Assembly (NCBI RefSeq): GCF_024746815.1
Contig: NZ_CP080525.1
Location: 6,318,501-6,382,500 of the forward strand
Direction of reading: 5' to 3'
Length of the DNA: 64,000 nucleotides
Source: Mesorhizobium sp. AR07
Lineage (GTDB): Bacteria; Pseudomonadota; Alphaproteobacteria; Rhizobiales; Rhizobiaceae
The notes below the pieces were generated by a model, which saw nothing but the letters and a program-made list of their open reading frames with translations, made no database searches and was not told the origin of the DNA. Shown piece by piece: positions 52,163-60,259 of the stretch; within the stretch, counting starts at the first letter, position 1, and each line of letters opens with the position of its first letter. The position numbers and the translations under genes were made by a program.

Positions 52163-53358
52163 CAGGGCTATCGCATATGAGTGATAAGGCTGATGAGGTC
52201 TTGATCGGCCCACTGTGCTTTGAGTCGTTTGTGGCTGAGCGGGATGTTTTCCGGGTCGGCTCTAAGGATGTTGAGAGTAAGGCGCCGAAGTATGGCGTGG
52301 TTTGCCGGCGCGTTGTTCTTGCGACCCCTGATGCGATCTTCGCAGAGCAGGACGTCGAGTTGCCAGTGCAGCTCATTCTCTATGCTCCAGTGGCGGCGGA
52401 CGGAGGCGATCAGTTCTTTGGCCGGCATTGTGCGCGACAACGCATAGCAGCGGACCTTGTGGGTGGTCTTGCCATCGACGGTGCGCCAGCTTTCGACACG
52501 GCCGACGGCGCAAAGGTCGACGAGCGCGTTCTGGCCCGGCGTCTGGGCGAAGGGGACGACGAAAGCACGGCGCACCTCGTGGCGGCCATGGGCATCCTCG
52601 TCGACCTGATGGAACCTGGTTCTTTTGCTCGCAGCTGCCGCGTCGAGGGCGGCATTGGCCTGTACTGCCAGTTTCGACTGGTTGCCCTTGATGGCCAGCA
52701 CATAGTTGCCGCCACCTTCGCGGATGGTCTTGGTCATGCGGCGATGGCAGTGCAAGGCATCGCCGGTGACGGTCAACCCCTTGAGCGACAACAGCTTGAG
52801 CGCCTCGATCGCAGCCTCGACCTCGCCACCCTTGTGTGCCACGACCTGAGCCAGGCTCATGAAGGTGTCGCAGGCAAAGACTGTAACCACCAGCGGCGGC
52901 ATGTGGGCGCAGCCCTTGGCGTAGGCGCGCCTGAGGCTCTTGCCGTCGACGGCGACTTGGCCTTTCGGCACATCGATGTGCGCCTGTGTGCCGAAGGCGG
53001 CCATGAAGCGCATGAAGGCGGCGTTGAAGGCCACCGGATCGAGTGCGGCCAGCACCCGGCTGAAGGTGTCGTGGCTGGGCACGCCGTGCTTGAGGGGGAT
53101 GAACTGCCGCAACAGATCGAGCCGCGACTTGGCAAACAGCACCATCTCCGTGCAGTGCGTCGCTCCGCAAAGCACCGCCGCCAGCGCCACGAACAAAATC
53201 TCTGGCAATTCGTGCTGGGCCGTGAAGTCTCGAGGGTCCGGAACCTCGTCGAATATATCCACAAACACCATCATGACCTCCTGTCTTCAAGAGGTCCGTC
53301 AGAATCAATTTCTCTCCACCACGCAAGTGACCCGATCTACTCATGTGCGATTCCCCTG
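52163..53358 (-). mobile_element. ISAs1-family insertion sequence, copy 2 (1196 bp)
   Basis: Ends as in copy 1, and an exact 10-bp target duplication CCCTCGTGGG at 52153-52162 and 53359-53368. The exact duplication suggests it is the younger of the two insertions. It lies 28 bp after the enoyl-CoA hydratase and breaks no gene. The target is again the centre of a CCCT-GGG palindrome. Confidence 0.95.
52168..53274 (-). CDS. ISAs1-family transposase
   Basis: 368 residues, intact frame, same DDE motifs as the 17471-18577 copy (AVDGKSLRRA, VTGDALHCHR, WSIENELHW). Its two differing residues are Thr (for Ala) near residue 95 and Gln (for Arg) near 353, neither in a catalytic motif. Both copies could supply transposition activity. 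Confidence 0.95.
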   Translation of the reverse strand: MMVFVDIFDEVPDPRDFTAQHELPEILFVALAAVLCGATHCTEMVLFAKSRLDLLRQFIPLKHGVPSHDTFSRVLAALDPVAFNAAFMRFMAAFGTQAHIDVPKGQVAVDGKSLRRAYAKGCAHMPPLVVTVFACDTFMSLAQVVAHKGGEVEAAIEALKLLSLKGLTVTGDALHCHRRMTKTIREGGGNYVLAIKGNQSKLAVQANAALDAAAASKRTRFHQVDEDAHGRHEVRRAFVVPFAQTPGQNALVDLCAVGRVESWRTVDGKTTHKVRCYALSRTMPAKELIASVRRHWSIENELHWQLDVLLCEDRIRGRKNNAPANHAILRRLTLNILRADPENIPLSHKRLKAQWADQDLISLITHMR

Positions 53359-53394
53359 CCCTCGTGGGCAGGGCAAACGCACAGGGATTCTTGC

Positions 53395-53611
53395 GAAGAA
53401 GGACCCCCACCCTAACCCTCCCCACAAGGGGGAGGGAATACTGCCGCGCGCTTCCCCCTTGGCGTAAAACGTCGGCAATTTTTGCCGAGATCGGCGCCTA
53501 CGGAATCTCCCTCCCCCTTTTGGGGAGGGGTTAGGGGTGGGGGTATTCGTAGGGCGAAAACCTCGGCTTCCCATATGCGACTGCCCTGCACTCCGCTGGG
53601 GAGATTGGCGC
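53395..53611. repeat. Palindromic repeats, uninterrupted relative of the IS copy 1 target
   Basis: An inverted unit (ACCCTAACCCTCCCCACAAGGGGGAGGG, about 53407-53440) is followed by the intact element 53481-53611: TTTGCCGAGATCGGCG, CTCCCTCCCCCTTTTGGGGAGGGG, TTAGGGGTGGGGG, GGCTTCCCATATG and a final GGGGAGATTGGCG. It matches the two flanks of IS copy 1 joined at CCCTTTTGGG. No gene in this 254-bp gap. Confidence 0.82.
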
Positions 53612-53612
53612 C

Positions 53613-54230
53613 TCAGGGATAAAGCCTCGTCTTGTCCCAGCCGTCCTTCGCATCGCGGGAAAAGACGACGCGGTCATGCAGCCGGAACGGCCTGTCGTGC
53701 CAGAACTCGATGGTCGTGGGCACGATGCGGAAACCCGACCAATGCTTTGGCCGGGGAATCTCGCCGATCGGATAGCGCGCCGTGTATTCGGCCACCGCCT
53801 TTTCCAAGGCGAAGCGGCTTTCCAGTGGCCGCGACTGTTTCGAGGCCCAGGCGCCGATGCGGCTGCCGCGCGGCCGCGTCGCGTAGTAGGCGTCGGCTTC
53901 GGCGTCGCTGACGATCTCAACCGGACCGCGAATGCGCACCTGACGGCGCAGCGATTTCCAGTGGAAGCACATGGCTGCCTTCATGCTGCCAAGAATTTCC
54001 TGGCCCTTGGCGCTCTCGAAATTCGTGTAGAACACAAACCCGCCTTCATCGAACCCCTTGAGCAGAACCATACGCACATCCGGCATGCCGTCGGCATCGA
54101 CGGTCGCCAGCGCCACGCCGTTGGGGTCGTTCATTTCGCTCTTGGTGGCGTCATCCAGCCATGCGGCAAAGAGGCGAAACGGCTCCGCGGCTTCGGTAAA
54201 GTCACTGGTTGTTAACTTTGTGTCACTCAT
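53613..54230 (-). CDS. pdxH: Pyridoxamine 5'-phosphate oxidase
   Basis: 205 residues from ATG 54230. FMN-dependent oxidase making pyridoxal 5'-phosphate from PNP or PMP. GVALATVDADGMPDVRMVLLKG, GFVFYTNFESAKGQE, MKAAMCFHWKSLRRQVRI, and the C-terminal PPTTIEFWHDRPFRLHDR-like and GWDKTRLYP motifs are diagnostic. Divergent from the lipoprotein gene; the repeat downstream touches its stop. Confidence 0.96.
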   Translation of the reverse strand: MSDTKLTTSDFTEAAEPFRLFAAWLDDATKSEMNDPNGVALATVDADGMPDVRMVLLKGFDEGGFVFYTNFESAKGQEILGSMKAAMCFHWKSLRRQVRIRGPVEIVSDAEADAYYATRPRGSRIGAWASKQSRPLESRFALEKAVAEYTARYPIGEIPRPKHWSGFRIVPTTIEFWHDRPFRLHDRVVFSRDAKDGWDKTRLYP

Positions 54231-54288
54231 AGTTTTTCTCAAATTGTCACGAAGCCAAGATTCTTATGCAGCAGGGGGAGGTTGCCGA

Positions 54289-54750
54289 TTGTCGCGTATC
54301 GCGCAAGCTTTTGACAGCAGGCAATGGGGCGTTATCGCTTCGGCCAGCACGAAAGCCGCGATCGTGATGATCGCGCTGCCGCTCGCCGCTTGCGGCGCGG
54401 GTGGGTTTAGCCTGGAAAAAGCTGAAGTCGACAGGTCGATTCTGACCGGCAGCACCTCGGCCTCAGCCGCGCCGGCCAATGCCGATCGCGACTCCGACCA
54501 GACGACGATCGGCAATGCGGTGTCCTCCGCCGATATCGAGCAACTCGGCGAGCAGGCCGTGCCATGGGCGAATGCCGGCACCGGGTCACGCGGTTCCATC
54601 ACCGAGCTGGCGGAATTGAAGGACAAGGGCCAGACATGCCGCCGCTTCAAGGCCTCGCGTGAAAGCTTTGATGGCGTTGCCATGTTCAAAGGCGAACTTT
54701 GCCTGGCCAGCGCCGGCGGCTGGCACATGCAGGACTTCAAGGCACTCTGA
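54289..54750 (+). CDS. 17-kDa surface-antigen-like lipoprotein
   Basis: 153 residues from TTG 54289 with GGGGGAGG 8 bp upstream. A late lipobox (IALPLAACGAGGF; acylated Cys near residue 36) follows a hydrophobic segment. The C-terminal part (AVPWANAGTGSRGSI, TCRRFKASRESFDGV, GELCLASAGGWHM) resembles the RT0821/Lpp0805 surface-protein family. Probably outer-membrane anchored; no enzymatic role known. No ATG start fits as well. Confidence 0.75.
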   Translation: MSRIAQAFDSRQWGVIASASTKAAIVMIALPLAACGAGGFSLEKAEVDRSILTGSTSASAAPANADRDSDQTTIGNAVSSADIEQLGEQAVPWANAGTGSRGSITELAELKDKGQTCRRFKASRESFDGVAMFKGELCLASAGGWHMQDFKAL

Positions 54751-54852
54751 TTTTCCGCTTTCGATATGCCGACCCAGCACTGGAATTTCTTCCTATGCGA
54801 GCGCATATAGGAGGCAACCAGAGACTCACTCCTTTTCCAGGGCACAGGAAGC

Positions 54853-55782
54853 ATGCGCGACCCCTATGAGGTGCTGGGCGTTGCCAAGAACGCATCGGCC
54901 AAGGACATAAAATCGGCGTACCGGAAACTCGCCAAGAAGCATCATCCGGATCAGAATCCGAATGATCCCAAGGCGAAGGACCGTTTTGCCGCGGCCAACC
55001 AGGCCTATGAGATCGTCGGCGACGAGAAAAATCGCGCCGCTTTCGATCGCGGCGAGATCGACGCCGACGGCAAGCCGCGTTTCCAGGGCTTTGAGGGTGC
55101 CGCCGGTGGGGGCGATCCCTTTGGCGGGTTTCGCCGGCAGCAAGGCGCTGGCGGTTCGCGATTCGAATTCCGCTCCGGCCGCCCCGGAGGCGATCCGTTC
55201 GACGGCAACAGCGATATCTTCAGCCAGATTTTCGGCGATGCCTTTTCAGGTGCGCGCGGTGCCGGCGCGGGCGACCGCCGTCAGCCGGCGACCGCCGCCG
55301 ATCTGAACGTGACGCTCGACGTCACCATCGAGGAAGCGGCGACCGCCGAAAAGGTGACGGCGATGTTCCCCGACGGTCGCAAGGTGGCGGTCAAGCTGCC
55401 GGCCTATGTCGAGGATGGCCAGACCATCCGGCTGAAGGGACAAGGCGAGCAAGGGCCGGGCCAGCCAGGCGATGCGCTGGTCAAGATCCATCTGCGCCGG
55501 CATCCGCGCTACCGTATCGAGGGGCGCGATCTGCATGCCGACCTGCCTGTGGCGCTGGCGGATGCGGTGCTCGGCGCCAAGGTGCCGGTCGAGACGCCGA
55601 CCGGCAAGCTTGCCGTCAACGTTCCCGCCTGGTCGAGTTCGGACAAGGTCCTGCGGCTGAAGGGCAGGGGCCTGCCGGAGAAAGCCGGCGGCCATGGCGA
55701 TCTCTACGCGCATGTGCGGATCATGCTGCCGCAGGGCGGCGATAGCGCGCTCGAAGCGCTGTTGCGCGGCCAAAAAGGTTGA
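54853..55782 (+). CDS. DnaJ-domain co-chaperone (CbpA-like)
   Basis: 309 residues. N-terminal J-domain with the HPD motif (KKHHPDQNPND) at about 36-38, a Gly/Phe-rich linker (GGGDPFGGFRRQQGAGG), and a C-terminal substrate-binding domain (DVTIEEAATAEKVTAMFPDG, GQTIRLKGQGEQGPGQPGDAL). No zinc-finger cysteines, so it is class II like CbpA rather than DnaJ. It stimulates a DnaK ATPase. ATG 54853 after AGGAAGC. Confidence 0.92.
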   Translation: MRDPYEVLGVAKNASAKDIKSAYRKLAKKHHPDQNPNDPKAKDRFAAANQAYEIVGDEKNRAAFDRGEIDADGKPRFQGFEGAAGGGDPFGGFRRQQGAGGSRFEFRSGRPGGDPFDGNSDIFSQIFGDAFSGARGAGAGDRRQPATAADLNVTLDVTIEEAATAEKVTAMFPDGRKVAVKLPAYVEDGQTIRLKGQGEQGPGQPGDALVKIHLRRHPRYRIEGRDLHADLPVALADAVLGAKVPVETPTGKLAVNVPAWSSSDKVLRLKGRGLPEKAGGHGDLYAHVRIMLPQGGDSALEALLRGQKG

Positions 55783-55820
55783 TTGGCGGCTTTTGTCCCC
55801 CGAACTGTCCGGTTTGAACG

Positions 55821-55849
55821 CTTGAAGGGGCACTGTGCCTGTGCGATAG
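55821..55849 (+). promoter_or_regulatory. Possible fabI promoter
   Basis: CTTGAA, a 17-bp spacer and CGATAG, 40 bp before the fabI ATG. Four of six -10 positions and five of six -35 positions agree with the rhizobial form. Confidence 0.4.
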
Positions 55850-55889
55850 GGCACTCCACAAAGCAGAAAATCTTGCGGAGAGCGCTCAC

Positions 55890-56708
55890 ATGGCGGGTGG
55901 ACAGGGCCTTATGGCCGGCAAGCGCGGCCTTATTCTTGGCGTCGCCAATAACAGGTCGATCGCATATGGCATCGCCAAGTCGTGCGTCGACCATGGCGCC
56001 GAGATCGCGCTGACCTATCAGGGCGAGGCGTTCAAGAAGCGCGTCGAGCCGCTGGCCGCCGAACTCGGCGCCTTTGTCGCCGGCCATTGCGACGTCACCG
56101 ACCCGGCGAGCCTGGACGAGGTTTTCGCCAATGTCGCCAAGCATTGGGGCAAGCTTGATTTTCTCGTCCACGCCATCGCCTTCTCCGACAAGGACGAGCT
56201 GACTGGTCGTTACGTCGAGACGACGCGCGACAATTTCCTGCGCACCATGGACATTTCGGTCTACTCCTTCACCACCATTGCCAAGCGCGCCGAGGCGCTG
56301 ATGACCAATGGCGGCTCGCTGCTGACGCTGACCTATTACGGCGCCGAAAAGGTGATGCCGCATTACAACGTGATGGGTGTCGCCAAGGCCGCGCTCGAGG
56401 CCAGCGTGCGTTATCTGGCCGTCGATCTCGGCGCCAAGAAGATCCGTGTCAACGCCATTTCGGCCGGCCCGATCAAGACGCTTGCCGCATCCGGTATCGG
56501 CGATTTCCGCTACATCCTGAAGTGGAACGAATACAATTCGCCACTGAAGCAGACGGTGACACAAGAGGAAGTCGGCGATTCCGGCGTCTATTTCCTGTCC
56601 GATCTGTCGCGCGGCGTCACCGGTGAAGTGCACCACGTCGATTCGGGCTACCACGTCGTCGGCATGAAGGCGGTCGACGCACCGGATATTTCGACGGTCA
56701 AGGACTGA
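55890..56708 (+). CDS. fabI: Enoyl-[acyl-carrier-protein] reductase (NADH)
   Basis: 272 residues. Last step of the fatty-acid elongation cycle. GVANNRSIAYGIAKSC is the SDR nucleotide site, and the active site is YxxMxxxK in HYNVMGVAKAALEA with a second Tyr in LTYYGAEK. PIKTLAASGIGDF is the substrate-loop region; target of triclosan-class inhibitors. A histidine phosphatase follows after 44 bp. Length normal. Confidence 0.96.
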   Translation: MAGGQGLMAGKRGLILGVANNRSIAYGIAKSCVDHGAEIALTYQGEAFKKRVEPLAAELGAFVAGHCDVTDPASLDEVFANVAKHWGKLDFLVHAIAFSDKDELTGRYVETTRDNFLRTMDISVYSFTTIAKRAEALMTNGGSLLTLTYYGAEKVMPHYNVMGVAKAALEASVRYLAVDLGAKKIRVNAISAGPIKTLAASGIGDFRYILKWNEYNSPLKQTVTQEEVGDSGVYFLSDLSRGVTGEVHHVDSGYHVVGMKAVDAPDISTVKD

Positions 56709-56752
56709 CACCCGCCAACCGTCGTCCGCCCGCTCCCGTTCCGGAAGACCTG

Positions 56753-57340
56753 ATGTACCCGCTGGTTTACATCGTGCGCCACGGCCAGACCGCGTGGAAC
56801 GCCGAATTCCGGCTTCAGGGGCAGGCCGACACTGACCTCAATACGCTTGGGTGCGAACAGGCGGACGGCAACGGCCATCGGCTGGCCGAACTCGTCCACA
56901 ATCCGCAGGATTTCGATTTCGTCGCCAGCCCGATGAAACGGACGCGCGAGACGATGCAGCGCATCCGCGCCGCGATGAAGCTTGATCCGGATGGCTATCG
57001 AACTGATTCTCGGCTGGTCGAAGTCAATTTCGGCGATTGGCAGGGGTTTACCTTTGCCGAGCTGGAGACGCGGTATCCCGGAGCGAGCCGGATACGCGCT
57101 TTGGACAAGTGGAACTTTCAGCCGCCCGGCGAAGGCGCCGAGAGCTACCAGATGCTGCTCGAACGGGTGAAGCCCTGGTTCGACGCGATCGAACGCCAGA
57201 CGATCTGCGTGACCCATGGCGGGGTCATGCGGACCTTGTTTCGCTTCGTCGAGGGGATGGCCGAGGACGAAGCGGCGAACCTGGAGATACCGCAGGATCG
57301 TGTGCTCAAACTCGACGGCAAGAGCCTGCAGTGGCTTTAG
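56753..57340 (+). CDS. Histidine phosphatase family protein
   Basis: 195 residues. Phosphoglycerate-mutase-like fold with the catalytic LVYIVRHGQTAWNAEFRLQG (RHG, phospho-His), VASPMKRTRETM, LVEVNFGDWQGF and the distal His in ICVTHGGVMRTLFRF. Substrate not resolved (broad-specificity phosphatase or PGAM-like). Same strand as fabI but with its own good start (GACCTG then ATG). Confidence 0.9.
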   Translation: MYPLVYIVRHGQTAWNAEFRLQGQADTDLNTLGCEQADGNGHRLAELVHNPQDFDFVASPMKRTRETMQRIRAAMKLDPDGYRTDSRLVEVNFGDWQGFTFAELETRYPGASRIRALDKWNFQPPGEGAESYQMLLERVKPWFDAIERQTICVTHGGVMRTLFRFVEGMAEDEAANLEIPQDRVLKLDGKSLQWL

Positions 57341-57344
57341 GCCC

Positions 57345-57420
57345 GTTCAGAGCAAGTCCAGAGAAAGTGCTTCGCAAAAGCAAATGATTAGAGCGGTTCA
57401 GCGAAATGCCGAACCGCTGG
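57345..57420. repeat. Palindromic repeat (AGAGCGGTTC type)
   Basis: It begins near CCCGTTCAGAGCAAGTCC and ends in a hairpin with arms AGCGGTTC and GAACCGCT (57391-57418). Related to the repeat at 10659-10765, and placed after the phosphatase gene, where it may act as a 3' hairpin. No gene. Confidence 0.6.
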
Positions 57421-57447
57421 CACTGCGTCCAATTCGGGTTGGAAGCT

Positions 57448-57708
57448 CTAATTGGCCGCGCTGTCCGGCAGTTCCATGTCGGTGATGACGTTTTCACCAT
57501 TGGTGACGTCGTAGGCGATGACGATGTCCATGCCCGGCTTCAGCGCGTCGAGATCTGTCTCGGCGTTCAGTTTGTAGGATTTGCCGTCGTCCAGCGTCAG
57601 TATCAGCGCGTCCTTGTCGATCTTCTTGATCAGGCCCTCGGTCTGGCCGGCGAAAGCGGCGGTGGAAAGCAGCAGCGTGGCGGCAACGGCGCCAATCAGG
57701 GTACGCAT
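57448..57708 (-). CDS. DUF1344-family secreted protein
   Basis: 86 residues. Signal peptide MRTLIGAVAATLLLSTAAFA, then a small beta domain (GLIKKIDKDALILTLDDGKSYKL, PGMDIVIAYDVTNGENVI) matching DUF1344, a small periplasmic family with an SH3-like look. Function unknown. ATG 57708 follows AGGAACG. Divergent from aroC. Confidence 0.85.
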   Translation of the reverse strand: MRTLIGAVAATLLLSTAAFAGQTEGLIKKIDKDALILTLDDGKSYKLNAETDLDALKPGMDIVIAYDVTNGENVITDMELPDSAAN

Positions 57709-57885
57709 AATCGTTCCTCTTAATCATTGCACCGGCATGGCGACGGGCGTTCAACGGCGGATGGAGCAGAGCAGAAACCAACCGAATGTGTCAAAACTAA
57801 ATCCGCCAGATCACAGTTTGACCCCTGTGAAAAACGCCAATAGAAGGCGTCTTGAGCCGGCTCCGACGCCGGGCAGGGTCATTTC

Positions 57886-58995
57886 ATGTCTCACAACACG
57901 TTCGGCCACCTTTTCCGCGTCACCACCTGGGGCGAAAGCCATGGCGCCGCACTCGGCTGCGTGGTCGACGGCTGTCCGCCCGGCATCCGCTTTACGCGCG
58001 ACGAGATCCAGGCCGACCTCGACAAGCGCCGGCCGGGCCAATCACGCTTCGTCACCCAGCGCCGCGAGCCCGACGAAGTGAAGGTGCTGTCAGGCTTCGT
58101 GCTCGACGAGGACGGTGAGACGATGATCACCACCGGCACGCCGGTGTCGATGCTGATCGAGAATGTCGACCAGCGCTCGAAGGACTATGGCGAAATCGCC
58201 CGCCAATACCGGCCGGGCCATGCCGATTACACCTATGACGTCAAATACGGCATCCGCGATTATCGCGGCGGCGGCCGCTCCTCGGCCCGCGAAACCGCGG
58301 CGCGCGTGGCCGCCGGGGCGCTCGCCCGCAAGGTGGTGCCGGGCATGGTGGTGCGCGGCGCGCTGGTCTCGATGGGCGAAAAATCGATCGATCGTGCCAA
58401 CTGGAACTGGAATTTCATTGGCAACGCCGAAAATCCATTCTTCACCCCCGATCCGGCCTCCGTTCCCGTCTTCACGCGATATCTCGACGGCATTCGCAAG
58501 GCGGGATCCTCGGTCGGCGCGGTCATCGAGATCGTTGCCGATGGTGTTCCGGCGGGCCTCGGCGCTCCGATCTATGCCAAGCTTGACCAGGACATTGCGT
58601 CCGGCCTGATGTCGATCAATGCCGTCAAGGGCGTCGAGATCGGCAACGGTTTCGAAGCCGCCCGCATCACCGGCGAAGAGAATGCCGACGAGATGCGCAT
58701 GGGCAATGACGGCAAGCCGGTGTTCCTGTCCAACAATGCCGGCGGCATCCTCGGCGGTATCTCGACCGGCCAGGCGATCGTTGCCCGTTTCGCCGTCAAG
58801 CCGACCTCGTCGATCCTGACGCCGCGCAAGTCGATCGACAAGGACGGCAACGACGTCGAGATCATGACCAAGGGCCGCCACGACCCATGCGTCGGCATCC
58901 GCGCCGTGCCGATCGGCGAAGCGATGGTTGCCTGCGCCATTGCCGATCATTACCTGCGTCATCGGGGACAGACGGGAAGGGGAGTAGGGCAGTAA
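57886..58995 (+). CDS. aroC: Chorismate synthase
   Basis: 369 residues. Last step of the shikimate pathway, needing reduced FMN. GHLFRVTTWGESHGAALGCVVDGCPPG, the GRSSARETAARVAAG block and SNNAGGILGGISTGQ are diagnostic. The final codons (from GRGVGQ) lie in the repeat at 58971-59095, so the last few residues are repeat-derived. ribB follows. Confidence 0.96.
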   Translation: MSHNTFGHLFRVTTWGESHGAALGCVVDGCPPGIRFTRDEIQADLDKRRPGQSRFVTQRREPDEVKVLSGFVLDEDGETMITTGTPVSMLIENVDQRSKDYGEIARQYRPGHADYTYDVKYGIRDYRGGGRSSARETAARVAAGALARKVVPGMVVRGALVSMGEKSIDRANWNWNFIGNAENPFFTPDPASVPVFTRYLDGIRKAGSSVGAVIEIVADGVPAGLGAPIYAKLDQDIASGLMSINAVKGVEIGNGFEAARITGEENADEMRMGNDGKPVFLSNNAGGILGGISTGQAIVARFAVKPTSSILTPRKSIDKDGNDVEIMTKGRHDPCVGIRAVPIGEAMVACAIADHYLRHRGQTGRGVGQ

Positions 58996-59095
58996 GGGAG
59001 TAGGGCAGTATGGTACGCTGCCCGCCGAGACAGCCAATTTTTTCCTTTGCCCCTACTCCCGTACTGCCCTATTCCCCTACTCCCTGGCGAGCGAA
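58971..59095. repeat. GGAGTAGGGCAGTA direct and inverted repeats between aroC and ribB
   Basis: GGAGTAGGGCAGTA occurs at 58981-58994 and 58997-59010, and inverted copies fill 59051-59085 (TACTGCCCT, CCCTACTCCC). A hairpin could form across the aroC stop and the ribB leader. No gene in the gap. Confidence 0.65.
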
Positions 59096-59106
59096 GCGAG
59101 CATACC

Positions 59107-60207
59107 ATGCCTTACGACCAGAAGAAGATCGTCGAAGCCTTGCGTGCTTTCGAGCGCGGCGAGATCGTCGTCGTCATGGACGATGACGGGCGCGAGAACG
59201 AGGGCGACCTGATCGTCGCCGCCGTCCACTGCACGCCCGAAAAGATGGCGTTCATCGTCCGTCACACGTCAGGCATCGTCTGCACGCCGATGCCGCGCGA
59301 GGAAGCCAAGCGCCTCAACCTGCAGCCGATGGTGGCCGACAATGATTCGGCTCACACCACCGCCTTCACCGTCAGCGTCGACTTCAAGCATGGCACGACG
59401 ACAGGCATTTCGGCCGAGGACCGCACGCTGACCGTTCGCAACCTCGCCAACGGCAATGTAGGCGGCTCGGATTTCGTCCGCCCCGGCCACATCTTCCCGC
59501 TGATCGCGCGCGAAGGCGGCGTGCTGATGCGCTCGGGCCATACGGAAGCCGCGGTCGATCTGTGCAAGCTTGCCGGCTTGCCGCCTGTCGGCGTCATTTC
59601 CGAGCTGGTCAACGACGATGGCACCGTCAAGCGCGGGCCGCAGGTGGCGGCCTTTGCCGAGCAGCATGGCCTCAAGCAGGTTTCGGTCGCCGATCTCATT
59701 GCCTACCGGCAACGCAAGGAAACGTTGGTCGAACGCGTGGCTTGCTCGGAGATCGACACGCTCGGCGGCAAGGCGCAGGTCTTCACCTACACGCTGCCCT
59801 GGGACTCCATGCATCATGTCGCCATTGTCTTCGGCGACATCCGCGACGGCGAGGACGTGCCGGTGCGCCTGCATTCCGAGGACGTAGTGACCGACGTTTT
59901 CGGCACCAGCCATCGGCTCGACGGCATCATGAAGGCGATGGGCGAGCGCAAGCGCGGTGTCATCGTCTATCTGCGCGAGGGCTCGGTCGGCGTCGCCCAT
60001 CAGGAGCGCAAGCGGCCGGCGAGCGGCGACCGCGAGGATCACGAAGAGGCGCGCCGCCGCGAGAATGAATGGCGCGAAATCGGCCTCGGCGCGCAGATCC
60101 TCAAGGATCTCGGCATTTCCTCGATCAACCTGATCGCTTCGCGCGAACGTCACTATGTCGGTCTCGAAGGTTTTGGCATCCACATCGCCAAGACCGAGAT
60201 TCTCTGA
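59107..60207 (+). CDS. ribB: 3,4-dihydroxy-2-butanone-4-phosphate synthase fused to a degenerate GTP cyclohydrolase II domain
   Basis: 366 residues from ATG 59107. The N-terminal half is a complete DHBP synthase: VVMDDDGRENEGDLIVAA, and RSGHTEAAVDLCKLAGL. The C-terminal half aligns with RibA (VRLHSEDVVTDVFGTSHRLDGIM) but the cysteines that bind zinc in GTP cyclohydrolase II (SECLTGD..GS.RCDCG) are Asp, Val, Leu or absent. The second domain is therefore probably not a cyclohydrolase; a separate RibA must exist. The fusion is known in alphaproteobacteria. A longer frame from 59047 reads the repeat. Confidence 0.92.
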   Translation: MPYDQKKIVEALRAFERGEIVVVMDDDGRENEGDLIVAAVHCTPEKMAFIVRHTSGIVCTPMPREEAKRLNLQPMVADNDSAHTTAFTVSVDFKHGTTTGISAEDRTLTVRNLANGNVGGSDFVRPGHIFPLIAREGGVLMRSGHTEAAVDLCKLAGLPPVGVISELVNDDGTVKRGPQVAAFAEQHGLKQVSVADLIAYRQRKETLVERVACSEIDTLGGKAQVFTYTLPWDSMHHVAIVFGDIRDGEDVPVRLHSEDVVTDVFGTSHRLDGIMKAMGERKRGVIVYLREGSVGVAHQERKRPASGDREDHEEARRRENEWREIGLGAQILKDLGISSINLIASRERHYVGLEGFGIHIAKTEIL

Positions 60208-60259
60208 ACGGCAACCACCTGGGATAGCGCCCGGTCCGTTCGAACCGGAGGCCTCGGGA

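Noticed and set aside
59800..59930. Functional GTP cyclohydrolase II in the RibB fusion
   Set aside because: The zinc cysteines are missing, so the activity is not claimed.
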